From positions 22,179 through 86,178 of the forward strand of contig CAZJHX010000022.1 of the NCBI GenBank assembly GCA_964545715.1: a stretch of 64,000 nt of DNA, in the 5' to 3' direction. This stretch comes from CAZJHX01 sp964545715 (lineage in GTDB: Bacteria > Myxococcota_A > UBA9042 > GCA-2863065). The notes beneath the pieces are model-generated. The model was not told the origin of the DNA, did no database searches, and saw only the letters and a program-made list of their open reading frames with translations. The translations under genes were made by a program, and so were the position numbers. Shown here piece after piece: positions 1-8,064 of the stretch (its first letter is position 1; the number at the start of each line of letters is the position of its first letter).

Positions 1-202
1 CGCCGTGAATCAGCTTGCTGGAGCGGCTGGACGTGCCGTAGGCGAAGTCCTCTTTCTCAACACAAGCGACCTTGAAGCCGCGCATCACTGCGTCGCGTGC
101 CGTAGCAACGCCGGTAATGCCGCCACCGACCACGAGCAGGTCGTAGTCGGTGCCACCGAGCTTCCGAAGCCGCTCGATGCGGTCCTGTGCGCCGAATGAC
201 AC
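1..202 (-). CDS. glpD: Glycerol-3-phosphate dehydrogenase-like FAD oxidoreductase, N-terminal fragment
   Basis: These are the first 67 codons of a flavoprotein whose body lies beyond the left edge. I start it at GTG (200-202). The frame gives a short basic leader, then DYDLLVVGGGITGVATARD, the glycine-rich FAD-binding beta-alpha-beta turn. An acidic strand end (CVEKEDF) and GTSSRSSKLIHG follow; that block is characteristic of the aerobic glycerol-3-phosphate dehydrogenase (GlpD/GlpA) family, which oxidises glycerol-3-phosphate to dihydroxyacetone phosphate at the membrane and passes electrons to quinone. It is divergent from the lipoprotein gene at 250, so the 47-bp gap must hold both starts. 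Without the C-terminus I cannot separate GlpD from a close DAO-family relative. Confidence 0.8.
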   Translation of the reverse strand, partial: MSFGAQDRIERLRKLGGTDYDLLVVGGGITGVATARDAVMRGFKVACVEKEDFAYGTSSRSSKLIHG

Positions 203-249
203 GGGCGGATTCTACTGCGTCACCATTAGTGGCACAATCTTCTGCAGCA

Positions 250-1140
250 ATGAGATTCACCTTCACATCAATGTTGGTCGCCGCAGCGATGGCTGCGCTG
301 TTTATTGGCTGCAAAGAAAAGCCGAAGCTCCCCGCCGCGGAGAAGGCAGAGGAGCCGGCGAAACCGGCGACTGAAGCCCCTCCCGCCGAAGCGCCGCCCG
401 CCGAAGCCCCACCGCCCGCGGCCGAAGAGACGTCCGACCAGCCGCTCTCCGTGCCGAAAAAGGCGCCGCCGTCCGGCAAGTCCACGTCAGCTCGCCCCGA
501 CGCTGAGTACAAGCTGATCGCGCTCGAGGACGTCAGCCCGGACGCCGAGATCCGGTCGTACGTCGAAAAGCTGCGTGAGACCGGGAAGGCACGAACGATG
601 CGCAAGCACTTTGAGCGTCTGAAAGGCAAGGGCTCGACCGCGGCGCTGCTCAAGGCCATGCGGGTGCCCAACGCCAACATCCGCTCGCAGTCAGCGACGG
701 TCCTGCAGCGCATGGACTTCAAAGGCAAGGCCTTCAGCGCGCAGCTCAACGCCATGCTGCTCAGCGACCCCGACGAGGACGTGCGCGGCGTTGCGGGACG
801 TCAGATCGTCTTCTACCAGCGGCATCGCCTGAAGCAGAACACCGAGGCGCTGATCGAGGCGCTGAGCAAGGACAAGACCGAAGCGGTGCAGATGCACGCC
901 GCCTGGGCGCTGGGTGACTCCCGTGACCGGCGGGGGGTCGATATCCTCATCGCAAGCGCCAACCACGAGTCCACGGATGTACGCCTGCGAGTGGTCGGCG
1001 CGCTCAAAAAGATGGGTTCGAAGAAGGCGGTCCCGACATTGAAAGAGCGTCTGGCCGACAGCAACTCAGTCGTGCGAACGCGGGCTCAAGAGGCGCTGCG
1101 AAAGCTGACCGGCAAGACGTTTCCGGTCAAGCAGCCGTAA
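250..1140 (+). CDS. HEAT-repeat lipoprotein
   Basis: A 296-aa predicted lipoprotein. An earlier in-frame ATG at 187 exists, but only the ATG at 250 gives a proper signal peptide (MRFTFTSML, hydrophobic core, lipobox LFIGC with Cys21). A Pro/Ala/Glu-rich linker follows to about residue 75. The remainder is helical repeats of HEAT/PBS-lyase type, for example VQMHAAWALGD and VRLRVVGALKKMGSKKAV. These usually make a protein-binding solenoid, so a scaffold role at the membrane is likely, with partner unknown. The 3' end overlaps the convergent NUDIX gene by 14 bp. The start region lacks a strong Shine-Dalgarno. It is one of several HEAT-type proteins in the window. Confidence 0.8.
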   Translation: MRFTFTSMLVAAAMAALFIGCKEKPKLPAAEKAEEPAKPATEAPPAEAPPAEAPPPAAEETSDQPLSVPKKAPPSGKSTSARPDAEYKLIALEDVSPDAEIRSYVEKLRETGKARTMRKHFERLKGKGSTAALLKAMRVPNANIRSQSATVLQRMDFKGKAFSAQLNAMLLSDPDEDVRGVAGRQIVFYQRHRLKQNTEALIEALSKDKTEAVQMHAAWALGDSRDRRGVDILIASANHESTDVRLRVVGALKKMGSKKAVPTLKERLADSNSVVRTRAQEALRKLTGKTFPVKQP

Positions 1141-1675
1141 GACGCGCGTGGTGGGCAAACGCCGCCACCACCAGCGCATGGCTGATCTCGCCCGCGCCAA
1201 TCATCGCTGAAATGTCCGCCAGGGGGCGCGTGAGCACCTCGATGTCTTCACCCGCATCCAGGCAGGGATCGGCCACGCGCCGGCATCCAAACGCGACAAA
1301 AGAGTGACACGTGTTGTCCATGATCGCCGGATTGGGATGCACGATACCGCTGGGCCGGACATCATCGGACGCGTAGCCGGTCTCCTCCAGCAGCTCTCGG
1401 CCCGCGGCCTCCAGTGGCGTCTCTCCAGGATCGACGACGCCGCCGGGGATCTCGATGGTCACCGACGCCGTCCCGGCCCGCGCCTGGCGCACAAGCACCA
1501 CCTGATCGTCGTCTGTCAGGGCCACGATGTTGCACCAGTCGTGCGTGCGCATCACAAAGAAGGGCAGCGCCGCGTCGGTGCGCGGGTTGCGCAAGGTCTG
1601 GCGATGCAGCTGGAAGATGCTCATGTCGGCCAGCAGGGCGTCGTCGATGATCTCCCACGGCTTGATGCGGCTCAT
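1127..1675 (-). CDS. NUDIX hydrolase (ADP-ribose pyrophosphatase-like)
   Basis: A 182-aa protein with a complete Nudix box, G-x5-E-x7-REL-x-EE-x-G, seen as GGVVDPGETPLEAAGREL then LEETGY near residues 75-100. The box binds Mg2+ and hydrolyses nucleoside diphosphates linked to another moiety. The layout, with an N-terminal strand region carrying RTHDWCNIVALTDDDQVVLVRQ and a later proline-rich HPNPAIMDN segment, resembles the ADP-ribose/ADP-sugar pyrophosphatase branch. The substrate is not provable from sequence. The ATG start overlaps the stop of the upstream gene (1672-1675, ATGA), so translation is probably coupled to that envelope protein. Confidence 0.88.
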   Translation of the reverse strand: MSRIKPWEIIDDALLADMSIFQLHRQTLRNPRTDAALPFFVMRTHDWCNIVALTDDDQVVLVRQARAGTASVTIEIPGGVVDPGETPLEAAGRELLEETGYASDDVRPSGIVHPNPAIMDNTCHSFVAFGCRRVADPCLDAGEDIEVLTRPLADISAMIGAGEISHALVVAAFAHHARLTAA

Positions 1676-2808
1676 TTACCCGCCCCGCCCATGATGCGCA
1701 CCCCGGCGATCGCCGCCGCCACATCGCGCACCGTCGCCTGGCTGAGCGGCCGCGCGGTGTCCAGCACCACGGTCACCATCCAGGCGCGCTTGTCTTTGCG
1801 AATCGCGATCAGCCACTCGCGCCGCGCCTCCGACAAATACAGGCCCACATAGCCGGTCTCGGCGTTCATGCGGGTCAGCCACCTGCGGTCCACGTCGCGC
1901 AGCGGCACTGGGATCTGGTTCTCGGACCGGGCCCCCTCGAACTCCCGGACCTTGTCGCCAAGCTTGGCCGCGCAGCCTACGCAGGCCTTGACGTCCAGCG
2001 TGACCGCCCCGTCCGCGCCTCTGAAGCGCATGTGCTCCCGAGTGAGCGTGCCCACGGGCGTCCACTCGCTGGGCATTGGCAGCGACAGCCCCGCGTCCAA
2101 CAGGCCCAGGGGCCGGACTTTGGCGACGGCGGGTGTGACACCGGGCAGCCCGGGGGTCTCCGGTCCGGGGCGGTTGCGCAGCGCCGGAGGAACATCGCTC
2201 GTCGTCGGCGCCTTGGGGCCGGGACGAAACACCTGGATAGCGATAATCGTGCTCTTGCGACCTACAAAATAGGTCACGCCGCGCGACGCATAGATGTACT
2301 GGTTGCCGCGCACCGACTCGGCGTCACCGTTGGCTTGAGTCACCTTTGAGATGGGGTCGCCCAGGCGAATGCCGGTGTTCGTGACGACTCCGCGGCCCGG
2401 CTCGCCGCCGTATTGGATCGACTTGATGAAGAACCGCTGCTCCCGATACTCCGCGAACACCGCGATGCTCACTGGCGACGCATCCGAGTCGTAGAAGTAC
2501 CAGCCCGGGTGCTTGAGGTCGCGCCGTGGGTCGCCCAGCATGTTGTACATACGCGGCGTCTCGTCAAAGACTGTGAGGACGCCCTCGAAGCCCAGCCCCT
2601 CGACCAGCTTCTTGGTCTGGATGGCCCGCTCGTATTTGTCGATGGCCTGCGCGGCAGGAGTGAAGAGCAGTACTACCGTCAGAAGTGCTGCCTGCGCGGC
2701 CGTAGCGGACCCGTTACGGATCGGTGCGGGGCCGACGCTGGTCGGCAGCCGGCAACATGTTGATGACAACCTCCGCGCACATCGCGGCAAGTCCGATCGC
2801 AAAGGCAA
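1672..2808 (-). CDS. Secreted/periplasmic protein of unknown function, start uncertain
   Basis: I do not recognise the family. The frame has a hydrophobic segment ending FTPAAQA, which looks like a signal peptide with an AxA cleavage site, followed by about 320 soluble residues. The first half contains GLGFEG and a strand-rich section (SIQYGGEPGRG, GITYFVGRK-like pattern). A Pro-rich linker leads to a second domain with one CVGC pair (about residue 275). The start is a problem: the only ATG is 2808, which gives a Cys/Arg-rich leader unlike a real N-terminus and overlaps the 2714-2848 gene. In-frame TTG codons (for example 2767-2769) are alternatives. No ATG, GTG or TTG lies closer to the signal peptide. 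It is coupled by ATGA to the NUDIX gene. Confidence 0.6.
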   Translation of the reverse strand: MPLRSDLPRCARRLSSTCCRLPTSVGPAPIRNGSATAAQAALLTVVLLFTPAAQAIDKYERAIQTKKLVEGLGFEGVLTVFDETPRMYNMLGDPRRDLKHPGWYFYDSDASPVSIAVFAEYREQRFFIKSIQYGGEPGRGVVTNTGIRLGDPISKVTQANGDAESVRGNQYIYASRGVTYFVGRKSTIIAIQVFRPGPKAPTTSDVPPALRNRPGPETPGLPGVTPAVAKVRPLGLLDAGLSLPMPSEWTPVGTLTREHMRFRGADGAVTLDVKACVGCAAKLGDKVREFEGARSENQIPVPLRDVDRRWLTRMNAETGYVGLYLSEARREWLIAIRKDKRAWMVTVVLDTARPLSQATVRDVAAAIAGVRIMGGAGK

Positions 2809-2848
2809 CGCCTCCGATTAGAGAAATCGTCGTGATCAACTCTTCCAT
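2714..2848 (-). CDS. Small single-span membrane protein (44 aa)
   Basis: A 44-codon frame starting at ATG 2846-2848, preceded by a purine-rich GGGAGGGATAAGG that can serve as Shine-Dalgarno. The protein is one membrane span (ISLIGGVAFAIGLAAMCAEV) with an acidic N-terminus (MEEL) and a basic tail ending RRPRTDP. Strong start signals and a clean hydrophobic profile favour a real gene. Its stop falls just before the signal-peptide segment of the downstream secreted protein, which it overlaps in another frame. A role as a small partner or coupling leader for that gene is inference. It could also be a chance frame. Confidence 0.5.
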   Translation of the reverse strand: MEELITTISLIGGVAFAIGLAAMCAEVVINMLPAADQRRPRTDP

Positions 2849-2954
2849 GCGTACCTTATCCCTCCCGGCTGCTCTCGTAAACGAGGGTAGGCCCAGCACA
2901 CGAACCGTCCAAGAAAACCACCGGAAAACACCAACTTACGCAGAACTTACCACA

Positions 2955-2966
2955 GCCATATATGGC
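2955..2966. promoter_or_regulatory. 12-bp perfect palindrome GCCATATATGGC
   Basis: A perfect dyad in the AT-richer gap between the stop of the zinc-ribbon gene (2981) and the start of the small membrane gene (2848). It lies about 107 bp upstream of the small gene's ATG. It could be an operator or part of a promoter, since it contains TATATG, but no convincing -35 partner stands out. It has no T-tract, so terminator function is unlikely. Confidence 0.3.
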
Positions 2967-2980
2967 ATGTTGTCTTGGGA

Positions 2981-5900
2981 CTAGAGGGACTCGGCAGCCT
3001 TGCGAATGCCGCTCACGTCGTCGGCTGAGAGCTCCAGCGAGATGACCACCACGTCCTTGGCCACCGTCATCTCCAGCTTCTCGATCACGCCCTTTGCCAG
3101 CTCGCCGACCGGCGCCAACTTCTCCGGCAGCTCCTTGATCTGATGGCCGGCCATCTTCACCAGACCGTCGATGCGGTCGATCGACTCATTGGCCACCTCG
3201 CTGCTCTCGAAGCGCAGCGCCACTCGCAGCGACGCACCTTCGTTTACGTGGGCTGAGCCTGCGAAGCCGGTGATGTTCTTCAGGACGCGGCGACCGTCTT
3301 TGGGCAGGCTAAACGCCTTTGCCGGGCCCCGGATGTCGTCCACGCCCGAACCGACCGCGATCGCCCAGACCGTGCTGTCCAGGGCGATGTGCTTAGCGAG
3401 CACCGCGATTCTCTGCTCGTCAGCAAACGTCTCGTCGCCGCCGTCCTGGACGCGCCGGATCAGCCGCTTGGCCGTGCGCTTGTCCCCGAAGATAACGCGA
3501 CCGTCGTCGCTGGCCCAGACCGGCTGCTTCTTCACCAGCGTCGCGGTCTGTCCGGCGACCTTGGTCGTCTCAGCGCCGTCCTTGCCGGCGAGCGCCTTGT
3601 TGATCGCAGGGCCGTCCGCGCTGGTCTTCACGGCCGCACCGCGTCGATCGCCCTTGATCGCGACCAGCACGTGCTCCATCTGCGAGCTCTTGAGCGGCGT
3701 GGCCTTCTTGACCCGGCGCAGCACACCAAAGTTTGAGAACTCACGCGCCGCCCGCAGCCCCTTCAGCGCGGGCGCCTCGCGCAGGCCGTCCAGACTGGCG
3801 GCCCCGTACACCTCATAACCCGGCGGCAGTATTCGCCTGGCGTCCTCTTCTGTCGACGCCGCCGGGTTCGCCGCCTCAGATGACACACCACCAGCGCTCG
3901 AGCTCGAAGACGCCTCTTTGGCGTCGTCACCGCCACCGTACAGGCCCATCGGATCGGTCCACGGCAGGAACAGATACAGCAGCCCGGCCAGCACCAGGGG
4001 GCCCAAGATGACTATGCCCAGCAGCCGCTTTCCGCCCTTGGCCGCTGCACCGTCGATCGCGTCCGGCACCGCCGTAAAGCTGATGCGCAGCGCCTCGTTC
4101 GAGGCCGCGACCTCCTGAGCCTCGGACAGCGCCGTCAGCTCCTGCGTGGTGCCCAGATTCGTCGGGGAGGCCATCAACGTCAGCCCAAGTGCCCGGCACG
4201 GGTCGGCCATGGCCGCATTGGCTGCCTTCAGCGCCTGCCCCGCCGCCTTGGCCTGCTTGTGCAGGGCCGAGGTCGCCTGCTTGTGTTTGGCGCGCGCCTG
4301 GTCGACAACCTGCTTGGCCTTGGAGGCCGCGTTCTTGGCCTGGTTGGACTGCGCGGTCAGCTCGGTGCGGTGCGCCTTGAGCGGCTCCAGCTGCTGCTGC
4401 AGCGGCCCGATCTGAGCGGTGTGCTGCTCGATCGCGTGGTTGAGCTCCAGCACCTCCTGGTCGTAGCCCTCGGGCTGCTTCTTCTCCAACGCCGCGATCC
4501 GTGACGTCGCTTTCCGCGCACCGCCCTCGTGACCCCGCAGCTCTTTCTGCAGCGCCTTGAGCTGCGACGCCGCCTCGTCGAGGCTGGCTTTTGCCGCGGC
4601 CGCCGCTGCAGCCGTCTGCGCCTGCGCGGCCATGCTCTCGGCGTTTGCGGCCTCAAACTCCGCTTCCAACGCAGCGACCTGCTGCTCGCACGCGGCGCCC
4701 GCCTGCTCGGCCTCCGAAACCGCGGCGGCCCCGGTCTGCACGGCCTCCCACGCCTGGGGATCGGCCCCGGCACCCGAGCCGTCTCGCCATGCGCGCTGGC
4801 CCAGTGTCAACGCCAGGTCCGCGCGGAACGCTTCGAGCACGGCGTCGCGCTTGTCGAGCACGCCCAGCGCCTTTTTGACGCCGCTGCGCACCTTCCCGGC
4901 GCGCCGACTGTAGCCGATACGGGCGAAACCGCCGGACGGAGCCTCGCCAAGCATGTCCAGAAGACCTTGCGGAGACGCCGACAGCGGCGCCAGCGGCGGC
5001 AGAGCGCCATCGACCGCGGGTTCATCTACCGTCTCGTCTTCCGCCGAGGCCGGCGCCTCGGGTTCGGGCGACGGGGTCGCAGGCGTGCGAGCGATCGGAT
5101 CGTTGGCCACCGGCAGGTCGGCCGGGAGCGCCGCGTTCAGCGTCGGCTCGCTCTCCTCAAAGGGCTCAGCCATCGCGATCGGCTGCGGCGCCAGGTCCTC
5201 CGGGATCTCCGCCTGAAGGGTGGGCTCCTCTTCCTCAAAGGCGGCAGGCGGCAGCTTCGGCTCGGGCTTGGCGGGTGGCGCCGCGACGACCGGCTGTGCG
5301 ACCGGCGGGTCCGGCTCGACCGGCGCTTGCGGAGCCGAGCCCTCTCCCTGCGCAAGTGCCGCGCTTGAGTCATCCGCCGCGGCCACGGCAAGTGGGGCGA
5401 TCTTTGACGGGCGCGTGCGGCTGCGACGTGCGCTCGCCGGCTTCGAGGCGCCGAGCTTGCCGGTGGGACGACGCGTCGCGGACCCACGACGTAGACCCGA
5501 CGGCGGCTTGGCGCGGCCGCTGGAGCTCACATCGGACTGCGAAGTCTCAGCCGGCTCAGGCGCAGCCGTCGGCTCAGGCGCAGCCGCCGGCTCAGGCGCA
5601 GCCACCGGCTCAGGCGCAGCCACCGGCTCAGGTGCCTCGACCGGGTCGGCCTCACGAATCGTCGCCGCAGGCGATGTAACCGGCCACGGTGCACCGGCGG
5701 GCTCAGTCCCACTCGCCTCTTTGGACACGACCGGGTGCTGCTGCGTGTCAGGAGCGCCCAGCTGGGGAGCCGCCTGCGCGGTGGGCTCGGATTGTGCCGC
5801 CGACTCCGCATCCTCGCGCTGCAGGCTGGCCAGCATGTCCGGCGTCATCTGCATCATGGACGTCTTGACGTCGTCCTCGTCGTCGTCCTCGAACACCGGC

Positions 5901-6370
5901 AGCTCGTGGCCGGTCGGCGCCGGGCCGGGCGCGGCAGCCGCCTCAGGGGCAGGCGTCGGGTCCGGCTCAGCAGGCGCCGGATCGGGCTTGGTGATGATCG
6001 GCGTAATGGGCTGACGTTCCAGCTCCGGCATCGCCATCGCGTTGGGGATGGTCGTGATGGCGCTGTTGGTCTGCCGCGCAGCGAGCTTGCGCAAACCCAC
6101 CGCGGGGGTGCCCAGCAGCGTCGCCTTGGGCGGCTCGGGCTCGACCGGCAGCGCGGGATCGGACTCCTTGGACATCCGCTCCAGCTCATCCAACATCTCG
6201 GGTGTCAGCTGAAAGGCGACGGTTTTGTCTTCTTCGATGGGCTCGGCCTGCGGAGCCTCACCGTCTTCCGAGACGGATTCACCGCCCGGACGACGAGGGA
6301 CTGCGCCGCAGTAGGGACAAAACGTCGCCTTCTGTCCAATCGGCTTACCGCAGGCGTGGCACTGCTTCAT
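2981..6370 (-). CDS. Zinc-ribbon, Pro/Ala-rich coiled-coil membrane protein
   Basis: An 1129-aa protein. Residues 1-25 are a zinc ribbon with two CxxC pairs (CHACGKPIG and CPYCGAVPR). Residues 30-480 are low complexity, rich in Pro, Ala and Glu, including an APEPVA-type tandem repeat. Two similar cassettes, TVAFQLTPEML and TSMMQMTPDML, recur here, as do EPTLQAEIPEDL and EPTLNAALPADL. Residues about 550-720 are an Ala/Gln/Lys-rich coiled coil. One transmembrane span (LLGIVILGPLVLAGLLYLFL) lies near residue 785, and a C-terminal domain of about 310 residues lies on the other side. The architecture suggests a cytoplasmic zinc-ribbon and disordered platform tethered to an outward-facing domain, as in some myxobacterial signalling scaffolds. 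Function unknown. Confidence 0.82.
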   Translation of the reverse strand: MKQCHACGKPIGQKATFCPYCGAVPRRPGGESVSEDGEAPQAEPIEEDKTVAFQLTPEMLDELERMSKESDPALPVEPEPPKATLLGTPAVGLRKLAARQTNSAITTIPNAMAMPELERQPITPIITKPDPAPAEPDPTPAPEAAAAPGPAPTGHELPVFEDDDEDDVKTSMMQMTPDMLASLQREDAESAAQSEPTAQAAPQLGAPDTQQHPVVSKEASGTEPAGAPWPVTSPAATIREADPVEAPEPVAAPEPVAAPEPAAAPEPTAAPEPAETSQSDVSSSGRAKPPSGLRRGSATRRPTGKLGASKPASARRSRTRPSKIAPLAVAAADDSSAALAQGEGSAPQAPVEPDPPVAQPVVAAPPAKPEPKLPPAAFEEEEPTLQAEIPEDLAPQPIAMAEPFEESEPTLNAALPADLPVANDPIARTPATPSPEPEAPASAEDETVDEPAVDGALPPLAPLSASPQGLLDMLGEAPSGGFARIGYSRRAGKVRSGVKKALGVLDKRDAVLEAFRADLALTLGQRAWRDGSGAGADPQAWEAVQTGAAAVSEAEQAGAACEQQVAALEAEFEAANAESMAAQAQTAAAAAAAKASLDEAASQLKALQKELRGHEGGARKATSRIAALEKKQPEGYDQEVLELNHAIEQHTAQIGPLQQQLEPLKAHRTELTAQSNQAKNAASKAKQVVDQARAKHKQATSALHKQAKAAGQALKAANAAMADPCRALGLTLMASPTNLGTTQELTALSEAQEVAASNEALRISFTAVPDAIDGAAAKGGKRLLGIVILGPLVLAGLLYLFLPWTDPMGLYGGGDDAKEASSSSSAGGVSSEAANPAASTEEDARRILPPGYEVYGAASLDGLREAPALKGLRAAREFSNFGVLRRVKKATPLKSSQMEHVLVAIKGDRRGAAVKTSADGPAINKALAGKDGAETTKVAGQTATLVKKQPVWASDDGRVIFGDKRTAKRLIRRVQDGGDETFADEQRIAVLAKHIALDSTVWAIAVGSGVDDIRGPAKAFSLPKDGRRVLKNITGFAGSAHVNEGASLRVALRFESSEVANESIDRIDGLVKMAGHQIKELPEKLAPVGELAKGVIEKLEMTVAKDVVVISLELSADDVSGIRKAAESL
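5551..5640. repeat. Five tandem 18-bp units in the zinc-ribbon gene
   Basis: Consecutive units of ccggctcaggcgcagcca at 5551, 5569, 5587, 5605 and 5623. Units 3 and 4 are identical, units 1 and 2 differ at one or two bases, and the last is degenerate at its 3' end. Because 18 is a multiple of three, changes in copy number keep the frame; the units encode the APEPVA-type repeat of the disordered region. Confidence 0.9.
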
Positions 6371-6481
6371 GAGCCGCTGCGGAGCCTGGCAGGCTGCTTG
6401 AGACGCATCGCAGCGATAGGATGGACCATTTCTGTCTGGGATTCTACCCGAGGGCTAAACCGGCTACTGTGCCCCCGGCAG

Positions 6482-6760
6482 CTACGCGCCGTTGACCCGC
6501 TCCCGCAGATCTTTGCCGACCTTGAAGAAGGGCAGCCGCTTGGGCGGTACCTCGACGGCAGAGCCGGTCTTGGGGTTGCGGCCCGTGTAGGCGCCGTAAT
6601 AGCGATTGGTGAAGGACCCGAATCCACGGATTTCCACTCGCTCTCCCTTGATCAGGGCATCAGTCATCGAATCGAAGATCGTGTTCACTGCGATCTCTGC
6701 CTGCTTCTTGGGCAGGTTAGCGCGCGCAGCAACAGCCTCGATGAGCTCCGACCTGTTCAC
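6482..6760 (-). CDS. IHF/HU-family DNA-binding protein
   Basis: A 92-aa nucleoid protein of the HU/IHF family, which sharply bends DNA as a dimer. N-terminal helices (SELIEAVAARANLPKKQAEIAV) are followed by the hallmark GFGSF, then GRNPKTG on the DNA-inserting beta arm with its Pro, and KRLPFFKVGKDLRERVN at the C-terminus. The RIEIRGFGSF-like and RNPKTG wording is closest to the IHF-beta type. I choose GTG 6758-6760 because GAGGAGAG sits five bases upstream and the protein then begins VNRSELI, as in homologues. The ATG seven codons earlier (6781) would overlap that Shine-Dalgarno. It lies 43 bp downstream of tRNA-Arg on the same strand and may share its transcript. Confidence 0.93.
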   Translation of the reverse strand: MNRSELIEAVAARANLPKKQAEIAVNTIFDSMTDALIKGERVEIRGFGSFTNRYYGAYTGRNPKTGSAVEVPPKRLPFFKVGKDLRERVNGA

Positions 6761-6802
6761 TATCTCTCCTCGATCGACCAAGTGTCACACCCTTGGAAAA
6801 GC

Positions 6803-6881
6803 TGGTACCCCCGACAGGAGTCGAACCTGTGGCACACAGGGATTAGGAATCCCCGGCTCTATCCATCTGAGCTACGGGGGC
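6803..6881 (-). tRNA. tRNA-Arg (anticodon CCU)
   Basis: A cloverleaf read on the minus strand. The acceptor arm is GCCCCCG pairing with CGGGGGT (first pair G-U), the D-arm contains GCTCAGATGGATAGAGC, the anticodon loop is TTCCTAA giving CCU, and the T-arm carries the GGTTCGACTCC consensus. The CCA end is encoded (6803-6805). The anticodon reads AGG, a rare Arg codon in high-GC genomes. A 19-nt imperfect hairpin (6778-6796) separates it from the IHF-type gene. Confidence 0.96.
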
Positions 6882-6896
6882 CTGCAAACCTCGTTG

Positions 6897-6925
6897 TGAC
6901 TACACCGAGCCTTTGAACGAGTCAA
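6897..6925 (-). promoter_or_regulatory. Putative sigma-70-type promoter of tRNA-Arg
   Basis: On the minus strand TTGACT (6920-6925) is followed after 17 bases by TAGTCA (6897-6902). The -35 matches consensus at five of six positions and the -10 is weak. Transcription would begin about ten bases before the mature tRNA 5' end, a usual distance. Confidence 0.45.
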
Positions 6926-7050
6926 GGCCCAATCGGGAATAATATCCGAACGGTGCGGCCGCAATCTGACCCACGCCCGGGTCCGTGCACCCTTGCCCGT
7001 GCCACCCACTTGTTTGGTGAACCGAACGACGCCAGATATGCCTGTAGGAC

Positions 7051-8064
7051 ATGGCGTCTAAAGACTCAGGAAGATCGCGCGGACCAGTCGGCCAGGCTGC
7101 GGACGGCGTCGAGCAGATGATCGCGGGCTTTGTGCTGGGCGTGCTGCTGTTCTTCGGCGCTTTTTTCGTGCTGGTGTGGGGCGAGTCGCGCGTCAATATC
7201 GGGACAGCCATCGAGCACGCGCTGCATCTCAACGAGCACGAGCACGCCGGTGGGCCGGTGACCTATTCAGGCGGTCTGTCATTTGCTGAGCCCGCGGTCG
7301 CGCCTCTGCTGAAGGGCGACTACGCCTACGTGGAGCGAATCGCCCAGACCTGCGCCTGGGTGGAGACGAGCCGAGAAACCAAGGGCGGCGGCCAGACCGT
7401 GGTCTATGACAAGCGATGGATCGAGAACGTCCCGGACTCGGACGGGTTTCAGAGCGCCGGACACGACAACAAGGAAGGGGACGTCGAGTCCCGGATCAGC
7501 GCCGGCCTGACCTTGCGCGTGGGCGACTACGAGCTGGCCGAGGTGACGGGCTTCTACGCCGCGGAGCAGATCGCGCCGGCGGTGTCTCAGGTCAAAGGCG
7601 CGCGATCCGTCGATCAGCAGTGGGCCTATATCGCCTCGGACGCGCGGTGCTCCAAGCAGGGTGGCGCCGCCATCGGCGACCAGCGCCTCTCGTACCGCAC
7701 GATGAACGCCGGCGACCTGGTCACAGTCTTCGGCAAGCGCGACGACAAGCGCCTTGTGCCGTTTCGGGGACAGGTGCTCTTAGCGCGGGGCAGCCGCGAC
7801 GTCCTGGTGCTGCGCCTCAGCCGCGACCGCGAGTCGCAAACCTGGATGTATCGCGGCGGCGGCGCGCTGCTGCTGTGGATCGCGCTCTATTTCCTCTTGA
7901 GCCCGGTGCTGAAGCTCGTCTCGTGGATACCGCTGCTCGGCGTCCTTATACGCGGGGCCGCCAGTGTGGTAACGATGCTCGCCGCGCTGGGCGCCATGCT
8001 TCTTTTCGTATTTCGCGGATGGGGCATGCCTTTCTTCACTTCGCTCTTTGGAGGGTTCCTCTGA
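7051..8064 (+). CDS. TMEM43-family membrane protein
   Basis: A 337-aa protein with the layout of TMEM43 (LUMA) relatives found in bacteria and animals. One membrane span lies near residues 25-45 (AGFVLGVLLFFGAFFVLVWGE), followed by a large domain of about 220 residues. Spans cluster near the C-terminus (ALLLWIALYFLLSPVLK and two more to residue 335). Family signatures visible are FFxxVWGESR after the first span, the central YxxRWI-like YDKRWIENVPDS and the late DVLVLRLS before the terminal spans. Its role in bacteria is not established. The stop overlaps the metG start (TGATG at 8062-8066), so the two are probably translated in sequence. Confidence 0.82.
   Translation: MASKDSGRSRGPVGQAADGVEQMIAGFVLGVLLFFGAFFVLVWGESRVNIGTAIEHALHLNEHEHAGGPVTYSGGLSFAEPAVAPLLKGDYAYVERIAQTCAWVETSRETKGGGQTVVYDKRWIENVPDSDGFQSAGHDNKEGDVESRISAGLTLRVGDYELAEVTGFYAAEQIAPAVSQVKGARSVDQQWAYIASDARCSKQGGAAIGDQRLSYRTMNAGDLVTVFGKRDDKRLVPFRGQVLLARGSRDVLVLRLSRDRESQTWMYRGGGALLLWIALYFLLSPVLKLVSWIPLLGVLIRGAASVVTMLAALGAMLLFVFRGWGMPFFTSLFGGFL

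Noticed and set aside
187..249. Upstream ATG for the first lipoprotein
   Set aside because: It adds 21 residues before a complete signal peptide that starts at 250.
5735..6916. 393-aa plus-strand frame over the zinc-ribbon and IHF-type genes
   Set aside because: It crosses the tRNA and two well-supported minus-strand genes and has no domain signal.
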